Source of the DNA: JACZYA01 sp965247455 | Lineage (GTDB): Bacteria; Acidobacteriota; Terriglobia; Acidiferrales; 2-02-FULL-67-57 | Reading direction: 5' to 3' | Length of the DNA stretch: 64,000 bases | Assembly: GCA_965247455.1 (NCBI GenBank) | Contig: CBDFHE010000017.1 | Span: 186,001-250,000, forward strand | In this document: positions 25,597-33,152 of the stretch, piece after piece | Layout: the number at the start of each line of letters is the position of its first letter | Numbering within the stretch: the first letter of the stretch is position 1 | Notes under the pieces: generated by a model | What the model was told of the DNA's origin: nothing | What the model saw: the letters and a program-made list of their open reading frames with translations, nothing else | Databases searched by the model: none | Translations under genes and position numbers: made by a program

Positions 25597-26280
25597 GTGA
25601 AAGCTAAATACTACAAACCGCTGGAGATCCCTTCATACGGTACAGTGGATGCAGCACGCTATCTCCATATTCCCTATCAGACGCTGCGCTATTGGACTGT
25701 CGGGGCCGATACTGAGCCAGTCATTTCAATCGCCTCTAAGACTCCCCCCCTTCTTTCGTTCATGGACCTGCTGGAATGCTGGGTACTCGCAAGCTTGCGG
25801 CACAAAGAAGGGATTCCCATGCGAAGTATACGTGGTGCCGTTGAAACTCTAAGAGAAAAGTACAATTCAGCACATCCACTGGCTGAAGTGGAATTTCCAA
25901 CGGATGGGGTAGACCTCTTCATCGAAAAGGCAATCGGAATAGTCAACCTCTCCAAGAAAGATCAACTGGCCCTCAAAGAAATCGTCCGAGCTTACCTTCG
26001 GAGGATCGACCGAGACATAGAAGGTGTAGCTAGGAGATTGTATCCCTTCACAAAGAAGGCTTATTTGAAATCGAAAGTAGAAGTACCTAAAGTCATTATG
26101 ATAGACCCGGTAATCTCATTTGGAAGACCTGTACTCGTTGATACAGGAATCTCTACCGCTGTCCTTGCGGATAGGCACCGGGGCGGCGACTCCATAAGAG
26201 CTTTGGCTAGAGAGTATGGCCGCCAAGCGATTGAAATCAAGGAAGCGATCGAGTGGGAAGAAGGAAAGGCTGCGGCTTAA
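25597..26280 (+). CDS. DUF433-domain antitoxin
   Basis: The 227-residue protein has an N-terminal helix-turn-helix-like part (AARYLHIPYQTLRYW) and a C-terminal DUF433 domain (about 165-220). The family's segment near the start of that domain is IDPVISFGRPVLVDTGIST. DUF433 proteins commonly act as antitoxins of PIN-like toxins: the N-terminal part binds DNA for autoregulation and the C-terminal part neutralises the partner. The next gene, a PIN-like protein, overlaps it by 65 bp, which supports translational coupling. The start is GTG with GAGG just upstream. It is more AT-rich than the housekeeping genes nearby. Confidence 0.72.
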   Translation: MKAKYYKPLEIPSYGTVDAARYLHIPYQTLRYWTVGADTEPVISIASKTPPLLSFMDLLECWVLASLRHKEGIPMRSIRGAVETLREKYNSAHPLAEVEFPTDGVDLFIEKAIGIVNLSKKDQLALKEIVRAYLRRIDRDIEGVARRLYPFTKKAYLKSKVEVPKVIMIDPVISFGRPVLVDTGISTAVLADRHRGGDSIRALAREYGRQAIEIKEAIEWEEGKAAA

Positions 26281-26716
26281 AACCTTCGTTCTCTATCTTG
26301 ACGAAAACCTTTGCGACTGTCGCGAAATAATCGATACCCTCGAGAAAACCAAAGTCAAATTCAAACGTCACACAGACTTCTTTCCTCGCTCAACAAAAGA
26401 CCCTGTATTCTTGCCGCTCCTAGGCAAGAAAGGCTGGACACTGCTAACCTCTGATTCAAAGATGAGTCGTCGCGGTTTGGAAATGCAAGCGATTATGCAC
26501 TATCGAGTTCGCATGTTCGTATTCACTTCAGGAAATCTTGGCGGGGCGGGCATGGCCCGTGTTCTCAAGATTGCGCATAGAAAAATGCGTCGTTTCGTGC
26601 AGAAAAACCCACCCCCTTTCATCGCCTCTCTGACAGAGACCGGCGCAATACATCTTAGCCCGGATTTCCGATTTGGCTGTGGTACCGTATCGCCAGGACC
26701 AGTCGCTGCGCCTTGA
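26216..26716 (+). CDS. PIN-like toxin (VapC45-type), C-terminus replaced by IS sequence
   Basis: The native part, about 148 residues to 26658, is a small PIN-like protein. Acidic residues lie in FVLYLDENL (near the first strand) and TSDSKMS, the usual metal-binding positions of Mut7-C/VapC45-type RNases. The frame then continues into IS copy 3 and stops at 26716, adding about 19 foreign residues. Whether the missing natural tail matters is unknown; most of the fold remains. With the overlapping DUF433 gene it forms a likely type II toxin-antitoxin pair. The ATG at 26216 is chosen because no later start fits. Confidence 0.65.
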   Translation: MAAKRLKSRKRSSGKKERLRLKTFVLYLDENLCDCREIIDTLEKTKVKFKRHTDFFPRSTKDPVFLPLLGKKGWTLLTSDSKMSRRGLEMQAIMHYRVRMFVFTSGNLGGAGMARVLKIAHRKMRRFVQKNPPPFIASLTETGAIHLSPDFRFGCGTVSPGPVAAP

Positions 26717-28329
26717 GTTTTGGGGCTCCGACGTAAGGAACCACACTACGGAGGGTGACACCCGGTGGGTGAATTACAACACGAGCCATTCCAGTTCGCG
26801 TTCAACGGCTTCTTGAAAGTCGCGTTCCAGGGATCGCGCGTCACTTCTGACGCTGGCCTCATTCTGGTGCGCGAGTTGGATGAACGTCTGGGGCTGGAGA
26901 CACTCATCGCCGAGCACCTGAGCGATTCCCGACAGGGGATGAACACCCAGTTCAGCGTGGTGGATCTCCTGCGGCAGTCGGTCTACAGTCGCCTCGCGGG
27001 CTACGAAGATCTCAACGACGCGGGGCGCGTGTCGGCAGACCCAACATTTCGTCTCATCGGGTCGCCAAAGCGCTGGGACCGGGGTGCGGCGCTGACATCG
27101 ACGCTGCATTGGTTCGAGACAGAGCTGCTGACCCACGAGGAGAATCTCGTCGGGTTGAGGGCCGTGAACCGGGAGGTGCTTGCACAGGCCGAGATGGCGA
27201 CGCGCGCCGACCGGATCGTGCTCGACATGGATTCGAGCGAGAGCCCGGTGCATGGGGCGCAGGAAGGGAGCGCCTATAACGGGCACTTCGAGTCCGTCTG
27301 CTACCACCCGCTGTTTCTGTTCACCGAGCATGGGGACTGCCTCGCCGCCACGCTGCGGCCAGGCAACGTGCATAGCGCCGACGACTGGGACGACCTGCTC
27401 GTACCGGAGATTGACCGGCAGCAGGTGGAGGGCAAGCGCGTAGCGTTCCGCGCAGACGCCGCGTTCGCGAAGCCCGAGATCTACGACGCGCTCGAGCAGC
27501 GCGACGTGGACTATGCCATTCGCATGCCGGCGAACAAGAGCTTGGAGCTGGAAATCGAAGACATCCTCTTTCGTCCGCCGGGACGGCCGAGCTGCAAGCC
27601 CTTGGTGCGCTACCAGAGTTTCCGCTATCAGGCCAAGAGCTGGACCACGCCCAGACGGATCGTCGCCAAGGTGGAGCACCACCAAGGTGAGCTGTTCCCT
27701 CGCGTCGGCTTCATCGTGACCAACATGGCCCTCCCGAGCCGCTCGGTCGTGCGGTTTTACAACAAGCGCGGTACGGCGGAGCAATGGATCAAGGAAGGCA
27801 AGCAGGCCACCCACTGGACGCGGCTGTCGTGCCATCGTTTCCGGGCGAACGAGGTGCGCCTGCAACTGAGCGTCCTGGCCTACAATCTGGGCAACTTGTG
27901 GCGCAGACTGGTCCTTCCGCTGCGGGTCAAGCGCTGGTCGCTCACGAGTCTCCAGCAGCGACTGGTGAAAACTGGGGGCCGGCTGGTGAAGCATGCGCGG
28001 TACTACTGGCTTCTGCTGGCGGAAGGGCATCTCACGCGGCGGCTGTTCGGCGACATGCTGCGGAGGATCTGGGCGCTACCCGTGCCGGCAGGCTGACGCG
28101 CGGCCTGAAGTGCAACGAAGCCCGCCCGGCGATGACACGGGGCACACGTGTGGAGCGGTGTCTGAGAAATGCCCGAAAAGCAGGGGTTCCAGTCGGTCGC
28201 ACGTCGGCGCGGGCTCAGATGAAGGCCTTTGAAGCTGAGCGATTGTGCGACGATCGAAGTTTTTGTGCGATCGGCGGCGATCGGGTGTATAAACGTGCCA
28301 TCAGGGGCAGGCAAAACGGAAATCCCGGC
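26659..28329 (+). mobile_element. IS1380-type insertion sequence, copy 3
   Basis: A 1671-bp copy with the same ends as copies 1 and 2. Its left flank is TTAG and its right flank CTAG, which do not match. TTAG does match the right flank of copy 1. Copy 3 therefore does not sit between the two halves of one target, which points to recombination, an adjacent deletion or an assembly exchange between copies. Its transposase has the majority residue at both variable positions. Confidence 0.92.
26765..28096 (+). CDS. IS1380-type DDE transposase (copy 3)
   Basis: A 443-residue transposase with the catalytic acids and YREK signature described for copy 1. It has Gln10 and Pro275, so it equals the consensus of the three copies and is closest to their common parent. 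Confidence 0.93.
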   Translation: MGELQHEPFQFAFNGFLKVAFQGSRVTSDAGLILVRELDERLGLETLIAEHLSDSRQGMNTQFSVVDLLRQSVYSRLAGYEDLNDAGRVSADPTFRLIGSPKRWDRGAALTSTLHWFETELLTHEENLVGLRAVNREVLAQAEMATRADRIVLDMDSSESPVHGAQEGSAYNGHFESVCYHPLFLFTEHGDCLAATLRPGNVHSADDWDDLLVPEIDRQQVEGKRVAFRADAAFAKPEIYDALEQRDVDYAIRMPANKSLELEIEDILFRPPGRPSCKPLVRYQSFRYQAKSWTTPRRIVAKVEHHQGELFPRVGFIVTNMALPSRSVVRFYNKRGTAEQWIKEGKQATHWTRLSCHRFRANEVRLQLSVLAYNLGNLWRRLVLPLRVKRWSLTSLQQRLVKTGGRLVKHARYYWLLLAEGHLTRRLFGDMLRRIWALPVPAG

Positions 28330-29830
28330 CTAGTAGTTTCTTCAGGGTATCGTTCACCCGCCGGGGGTTGGCCTGGCCGCGGGTGGCCTTCATCACCTGG
28401 CCGACGAAGAACCCGAGCAGTGCCTGCTTGCCTTTTTTGTACTGCTCGACCTTGTCGGCGTTCTTCGCCAACACCTCGCCGCACAGTTTTTCGATCTCGC
28501 TTGCGTCGGTGATTTGCTCCATCTTCTCGGCCGCTACAATGGCGCGGGCTGACTTTCCGCTCGCAAACATTTTCTCGAAAACCGTCTTGGCCATCTTGCC
28601 GGAGAGCGTGCCGTCCTCGACCAGTTGGAGCAGCTCGGCCAGCGCCTGCGGCGAAACCGGCGACTGGCTGATTTCCCAGCCGGCCTCTTTCAGCGCACCC
28701 AGCAACTCGGTCTGGATCCAGTTGGCAGCGGTTTTCGCATTCGGAGCTTTCGCCGCCGTGGCTTCGAAGTAGTCGGCCAGGGCTCGGTTGGCGGTCAGCA
28801 CCTCGGCGTCGTAGTCGCTCAGCCCGTAGTGTTCCACGAACCGGGCTTCTTTGGCCGCCGGCAGCTCCGGCATTGTGCGGCGGATTTCCTTCTCCCAGGC
28901 GGCGTCCATCACCAGCGGCAGCAGGTCGGGCTCGGGGAAGTAGCGGTAGTCGTGCGCGTGTTCTTTCGAGCGCATGGGCTCGGTGCGTCCGGCCTGCGTG
29001 TTCCACAGGCGCGTTTCCTGCTGGATGCAGCCGCCATTCTCCAGCAGCGCCACTTGCCGGTTGATCTCGTACTCCAGCGCCTTGGCGAGGTAGCGAAAGG
29101 AGTTCAGGTTCTTGACTTCGGTCTTGACGCCGAACTTCTCCGTCCCAACGGGCCGCACGCTGACGTTGGCGTCGCAGCGCAGCGAGCCCTTCTCCATGTC
29201 GCAGTCACTGACTTCGATGTACTCCAGCACCTGCTTGAGCGTGGTCAGGTAGGCGTAGGCCTCTTCCGGCGTCCGCAGGTCGGGCTCGCTGACAATCTCC
29301 ACCAGCGGCACCCCGCAGCGGTTGAAGTCGAGGTAGGTCTTGGCCTCCGATTCCGGCAGACCTTCGTGCAGCGACTTGCCCGCGTCCTCTTCTACGTGCA
29401 GCCGCGTGATGCTGATGCGTTTCTTGCGTGTCTTTCCGCCGGCGCTGTCGGCGGGAATGTGAATTTCCAGCCTGCCGTGCTCGGCCAGCGGCCGGTCGTA
29501 CTGCGAAATCTGGTAGCCCTTGGGCAAGTCAGGATAAAAATAGTTTTTGCGCGCGAAGACGGATTGCTCCCGCACCTGACAGTTGATTGCCAGCGCCGTC
29601 CGCGTCGCCAGCTCCGCCACCTGCCGGTTCAGTACCGGCAGCGAGCCTGGCAGGCCTAGGCACACCGGGCAGACGTTGGAGTTGGGCGGGTCGCCGAAGC
29701 GGGTCGAGCAGCTGCAGAAAATTTTTGAGGCCGTTTTCAGTTGCACGTGGACTTCAAGCCCGATGACGGCCTCATAGGCCGCGCGCTTGCGCTCGGCCAC
29801 CGCCGCAATTTCCTCTCGCGTTAGCTCCAT
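28301..29830 (-). CDS. gatB: Asp/Glu-tRNA(Asn/Gln) amidotransferase subunit B
   Basis: GatB is the tRNA-binding, kinase-like subunit of GatCAB, which converts mischarged Glu-tRNA(Gln) or Asp-tRNA(Asn) to the amide form. The 509 residues include VIGLEVHVQLKTASKIFC, the zinc-site cysteines (CSCST, CPVCLG), FYPDLPKGYQISQYDRP and the C-terminal YqeY-like helical domain. The end is odd. After TLKKLLG the frame enters IS copy 3 and reads RDFRFACP before a stop at 28301, so the natural stop is gone. Since the fold ends near LLG, function is probably kept. gatA and gatC are not in the window. Confidence 0.95.
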   Translation of the reverse strand: MELTREEIAAVAERKRAAYEAVIGLEVHVQLKTASKIFCSCSTRFGDPPNSNVCPVCLGLPGSLPVLNRQVAELATRTALAINCQVREQSVFARKNYFYPDLPKGYQISQYDRPLAEHGRLEIHIPADSAGGKTRKKRISITRLHVEEDAGKSLHEGLPESEAKTYLDFNRCGVPLVEIVSEPDLRTPEEAYAYLTTLKQVLEYIEVSDCDMEKGSLRCDANVSVRPVGTEKFGVKTEVKNLNSFRYLAKALEYEINRQVALLENGGCIQQETRLWNTQAGRTEPMRSKEHAHDYRYFPEPDLLPLVMDAAWEKEIRRTMPELPAAKEARFVEHYGLSDYDAEVLTANRALADYFEATAAKAPNAKTAANWIQTELLGALKEAGWEISQSPVSPQALAELLQLVEDGTLSGKMAKTVFEKMFASGKSARAIVAAEKMEQITDASEIEKLCGEVLAKNADKVEQYKKGKQALLGFFVGQVMKATRGQANPRRVNDTLKKLLGRDFRFACP

Positions 29831-29865
29831 GGCAACCAGCCGATTATATCCCCGTCTGTAAGTTT

Positions 29866-30245
29866 TTCTGTTGAAAGTGAGGGTGCGGGTTGAGCGGGGA
29901 GGGGATTTCAGCTATTCTGGGGTGGTGGAAAGAATTGCCGCTGGCCCATCTGGCAGAGAAGGAGGTGGAAAGAAGCAGAAAAAACATGATTTTGAAACTA
30001 GTTCCCGTCGCTAAGTAGCTTCTTTTAAGTGAGTTAATCCCGCAAGGCGAGAAGATACCCCCCTGGTAGCTCGCTGCAGCGTCTGTGGGGTCATGGTTGT
30101 GAAGAGTTTGGTGGCCAAGCCCTGTTAAACCAGGTAGTTGGCGTTGCTTTCCGGCATAGGGCGGTTTCTGGAGGGAGATAAAGCCGACGAAGGAGTTGGA
30201 GGCTTCTTTGCCGCTACTGGCCTCTCCGCCTCACTTTCAACAGAA
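29866..30245. other. 380-bp non-coding block closed by a perfect 17-bp inverted repeat
   Basis: TTCTGTTGAAAGTGAGG (29866-29882) and its exact inverse CCTCACTTTCAACAGAA (30229-30245) bound the block. No gene-like frame lies inside; several short complementary stretches suggest secondary structure. It may be an unrecognised structured RNA with a closing stem or a small mobile element. I see no clear target duplication. It fills most of the 600-bp gap between divergent gatB and obg, so their promoters must lie in or beside it. Confidence 0.5.
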
Positions 30246-30430
30246 TTGTGCGCCAGTGCCAGTTCCTCAACTCACCTTTCTCCTCCTGGGTTTTTCCGCT
30301 ATCCTTTTCTTCAGGCATGAACGCACAATTCACTCGTCGCGGGCCTGCCCGCCGGCTTGTCCGCCGTAGCCCATCGGGCGAAGGGGGAAACCTTGGCGTA
30401 GGCGGGTCGCTGGCAACTGGTCGCTAATCC

Positions 30431-31456
30431 ATGTTCATTGACGAAGCCAAAATCTGGGTCAAGGCGGGGGACGGCGGCAAGGGCTGCGTGGCCTTCCGCC
30501 GGGAGAAGTTCGTGCCGCGCGGCGGCCCCTCGGGCGGCGACGGCGGCGCAGGTGGCGACGTGATTCTGGAATCCACCCAGCACCTCAACACCCTGCTGCC
30601 CTTCCGCTACAACCGCGAGTTTCGCGCCCCGCGCGGGCGCCACGGCGAAGGCTCCAACCGCCACGGCGCTAGCGGCGACGACCGCACCATCCAAGTCCCG
30701 GTCGGCACCGTCCTCTACCAGGAAGAGAGCGGCGAAAAGCTGTTCGACTTCACTCAGCCCGGCCAGCAATTCGTAGCAGCGCCCGGCGGACGCGGCGGGC
30801 GCGGCAATGCCCGCTTCGCTACCTCCACCTATCAGGCCCCGCGCCGCGCCGATCCGGGTGAGCCGGGCGAAGAGCGCCGACTGCGGATGGAGTTGAAGCT
30901 GCTGGCCGACGTGGGCCTGGTGGGCTTCCCCAACGCCGGCAAGTCCACGCTCATCTCGCGGCTCTCGGCCGCGCACCCGAAGATTGCCGACTATCCTTTC
31001 ACTACTCTGGAACCCTGCCTGGGCGTGGTGCGCGGAGATGACGAAGAGAGTTTTGTGTTGGCCGACATCCCCGGCTTGATCGAAGGCGCGCACGCGGGCC
31101 AGGGGTTGGGCACGCGCTTCCTGCGCCACATCGAGCGCACCCGCTTGCTGGTGCACTTGGTGGATATCTCCGACACCGGGCGTGACCCGGCGGAGGACTT
31201 CCGGGTGGTGCGGAACGAACTACACCAGTTCAGTACGGCGCTCGCGGAAAAGCCGGTGGTGGTGGCGGCCAACAAGCTCGACGCGCTGCCCAACCCCGAG
31301 CGTCTGGCCGCGCTGCGCTCGCACTGCCAAGCGGAAGGGTTGGCCTGCGTGGCCATTTCCGCTGTGACCGGGGAAGGCTTGGACGAACTGCGCCGCCTGT
31401 TGGCCGCGCAGCTGCGCAACCTGGCGCCCGCCGCCTCGGCCGCACCCGCACCCTAG
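30431..31456 (+). CDS. obg: GTPase Obg
   Basis: Obg is an essential GTPase of 50S ribosome assembly and stress control. The 341 residues hold the glycine-rich Obg fold (1-158) with KAGDGGKGCVAFRREK and the GGPSGGDGG loop, then the G domain with G1 GFPNAGKST (165-173), DIPG (212-215) and a later NKLD. The C-terminal OCT domain of longer homologues is absent, as in many Gram-negative species. It heads a tight run obg-nadD-rsfS-rlmH on the + strand; nadD starts 16 bp after its stop. Confidence 0.96.
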   Translation: MFIDEAKIWVKAGDGGKGCVAFRREKFVPRGGPSGGDGGAGGDVILESTQHLNTLLPFRYNREFRAPRGRHGEGSNRHGASGDDRTIQVPVGTVLYQEESGEKLFDFTQPGQQFVAAPGGRGGRGNARFATSTYQAPRRADPGEPGEERRLRMELKLLADVGLVGFPNAGKSTLISRLSAAHPKIADYPFTTLEPCLGVVRGDDEESFVLADIPGLIEGAHAGQGLGTRFLRHIERTRLLVHLVDISDTGRDPAEDFRVVRNELHQFSTALAEKPVVVAANKLDALPNPERLAALRSHCQAEGLACVAISAVTGEGLDELRRLLAAQLRNLAPAASAAPAP

Positions 31457-31472
31457 GAGCTAAAGCCGCCGC

Positions 31473-32165
31473 GTGAGCCACCAATTGAAAATCGGGTTGT
31501 TCGGCGGGACCTTCGATCCCATTCACAACGGCCATCTGGCACTGGCGCGGGCGGCGCGGCGCCGCTTCCGCCTCGACCGCATTTACTTTATTCCCTCCGG
31601 TCTTTCGCCCCACAAGCAGGCCCGCGGGCTGAGTCCTTTCCTGCACCGCTATGCCATGGTGACGCTGGCGTGCGCCCACCTGTCGCGCGCGACGCGCGGC
31701 GGGGATGCTTTCCTCCCTTCGCTGCTGGAGGCCGGGCCCGACTTGAGCGGCCGCCACCGCTACTACTCGGTTGATACGGTGGCGCGCCTCCGCCGCCAAC
31801 TCGGCCGCCGCGCCCGGCTCTATTTTCTGCTGGGGGCGGATGCGTTCCTGACGCTGCCTGCGTGGAAGAACTTCCGTCGCCTGGTTCGTCTGTGCGACTT
31901 CATCGTTGCCACCCGGCCCGGCTTCCGTCTGGCGGAGGCGCGCCGCGTGCTCCCCGCCGACCTGTTGGCGCCGACGGCACGGAGTTCCGCCGGGGAAATT
32001 CGGTTGCGCCACAGCACCGTCCATTTGCTGACCGGAGTGCACGCCGATATTTCCTCCAGCCGCATTCGCCAGCTTGTCCGCTCCGGGCGCGCGCGCTCAG
32101 CCTGGCGCAAGTGCGTGCCGCCCACCGTCGCGGACTACATCGAACACTCGCAGCTTTACCGCTAG
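31473..32165 (+). CDS. nadD: Nicotinate-nucleotide adenylyltransferase
   Basis: NadD makes deamido-NAD from nicotinate mononucleotide and ATP. The 230-residue protein has the nucleotidyltransferase motif GGTFDPIHNGH at 11-21 and the closing motif SSSRIRQ near residue 200. It starts with GTG, 16 bp after obg, and its stop is directly followed by the rsfS start, so the genes are almost certainly co-transcribed. A loop near residues 70-95 is a little longer than in E. coli NadD. Confidence 0.94.
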   Translation: MSHQLKIGLFGGTFDPIHNGHLALARAARRRFRLDRIYFIPSGLSPHKQARGLSPFLHRYAMVTLACAHLSRATRGGDAFLPSLLEAGPDLSGRHRYYSVDTVARLRRQLGRRARLYFLLGADAFLTLPAWKNFRRLVRLCDFIVATRPGFRLAEARRVLPADLLAPTARSSAGEIRLRHSTVHLLTGVHADISSSRIRQLVRSGRARSAWRKCVPPTVADYIEHSQLYR

Positions 32166-32531
32166 ATGGCCAAACACTCGGTTCCCAAACAGCTCCAGCG
32201 CGCCGCCGCGGCTGCCCTGGACAAGAAGGCCGCTGAGGTGGTTCTGCTCGACCTCGACGGCGTGGCCTCCTTCACCGGCTACTTCCTGCTGTGCACCGGC
32301 CAGTCCAACCGCCAGGTGAAAGCCATCGCCGATGCGGTGGAGGAGCGGCTGGGCCGCGCCGGGCTCGTGCCCGCGCACGTGGAGGGCTACGAGCAGGCCG
32401 AGTGGGTGCTGCTGGACTACCTGGACTTCGTGGTGCATATCTTCAGTCCCCGCGCCCGCAACTTCTACGACCTGGAGCGGCTCTGGCGCCGCGCCACCCG
32501 CTTCCCCTTGCCGGAACAGCAGGAGACCTGA
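32166..32531 (+). CDS. rsfS: Ribosomal silencing factor RsfS
   Basis: RsfS (Iojap family) binds ribosomal protein L14 and blocks joining of the subunits in starvation. The 121-residue protein has the family pattern KAAEVVLLDLDGVASFTGYF, TGQSNRQVKAIADAV and EWVLLDYLDFVVHIFSPRAR. It begins on the base after the nadD stop. The order nadD-rsfS-rlmH is conserved in many bacteria. Confidence 0.94.
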   Translation: MAKHSVPKQLQRAAAAALDKKAAEVVLLDLDGVASFTGYFLLCTGQSNRQVKAIADAVEERLGRAGLVPAHVEGYEQAEWVLLDYLDFVVHIFSPRARNFYDLERLWRRATRFPLPEQQET

Positions 32532-32656
32532 ACCAAACATCAACCCGAGCAAAGTTCCTACCTCACTCTCTGTTCTCTCGGCGCCCTCTGTGCCTCTGTG
32601 GTGACGCAGCTTTTCTGTGCTTGCCCTGACAGAGTTAGGGTGGTTTCATTCAGTCT

Positions 32657-33097
32657 ATGAAGCTGCGGCTGGTATGCCTAGGCAAGACGCGCAACCCGCA
32701 CCTGCGCGCGCTGATCGAAGACTACCGCCGGCGCATCGTGCACTTCTCGCCCATTGAGATTGTCGAGTGGAAGACCACCGACGGCGGCCCCCGCACAGTG
32801 GAGGAAGCGCGCGGCAAGCAGGCGAGCACGCCGGTAGTGCTGCTGGACGCCGCCGGGAAGAGCCACACCTCGGAGGAGTTCGCTCGCTGGCTCGCCCGGC
32901 AGATCAACCGCGCGCACAACCAGTTGGTCTTCCTGCTGGGAGGCGCGGAAGGCTTCGCGGAAGAGACCAAAAAGAAAGCCACCCTGCTGCTCTCGCTCTC
33001 TCAGATGACCATGCCGCACGAGTTGGCGCGCGTGGTCCTGCTGGAGCAGCTCTACCGCGCCTTCGCGCTCCTGCGCGACCACCCCTACCCCAAGTAA
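32657..33097 (+). CDS. rlmH: 23S rRNA (pseudouridine1915-N3)-methyltransferase RlmH
   Basis: RlmH is a SPOUT-type methyltransferase that modifies helix 69 of 23S rRNA. The 146 residues include VVLLDAAGKSHTSEEFARWL, the SAM-binding knot LLGGAEGF, and the closing MPHELARVVLLEQLYRAF with a final PYPK (PYHK in most homologues). The 125-bp gap after rsfS has no obvious terminator, so it probably belongs to the same transcription unit. Length is slightly below the E. coli protein. Confidence 0.93.
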   Translation: MKLRLVCLGKTRNPHLRALIEDYRRRIVHFSPIEIVEWKTTDGGPRTVEEARGKQASTPVVLLDAAGKSHTSEEFARWLARQINRAHNQLVFLLGGAEGFAEETKKKATLLLSLSQMTMPHELARVVLLEQLYRAFALLRDHPYPK

Positions 33098-33152
33098 GCG
33101 CGTAATCGGAGCGCCGCACCAACTCCGGCCGCGCGAGGGTGCCGCCGCTGGC

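Noticed and set aside
29831..30430. tmRNA, RNase P RNA or 6S RNA in the gatB-obg gap
   Set aside because: No tag frame with tRNA-like ends, no RNase P core motifs and no 6S-type bubble were recognised.
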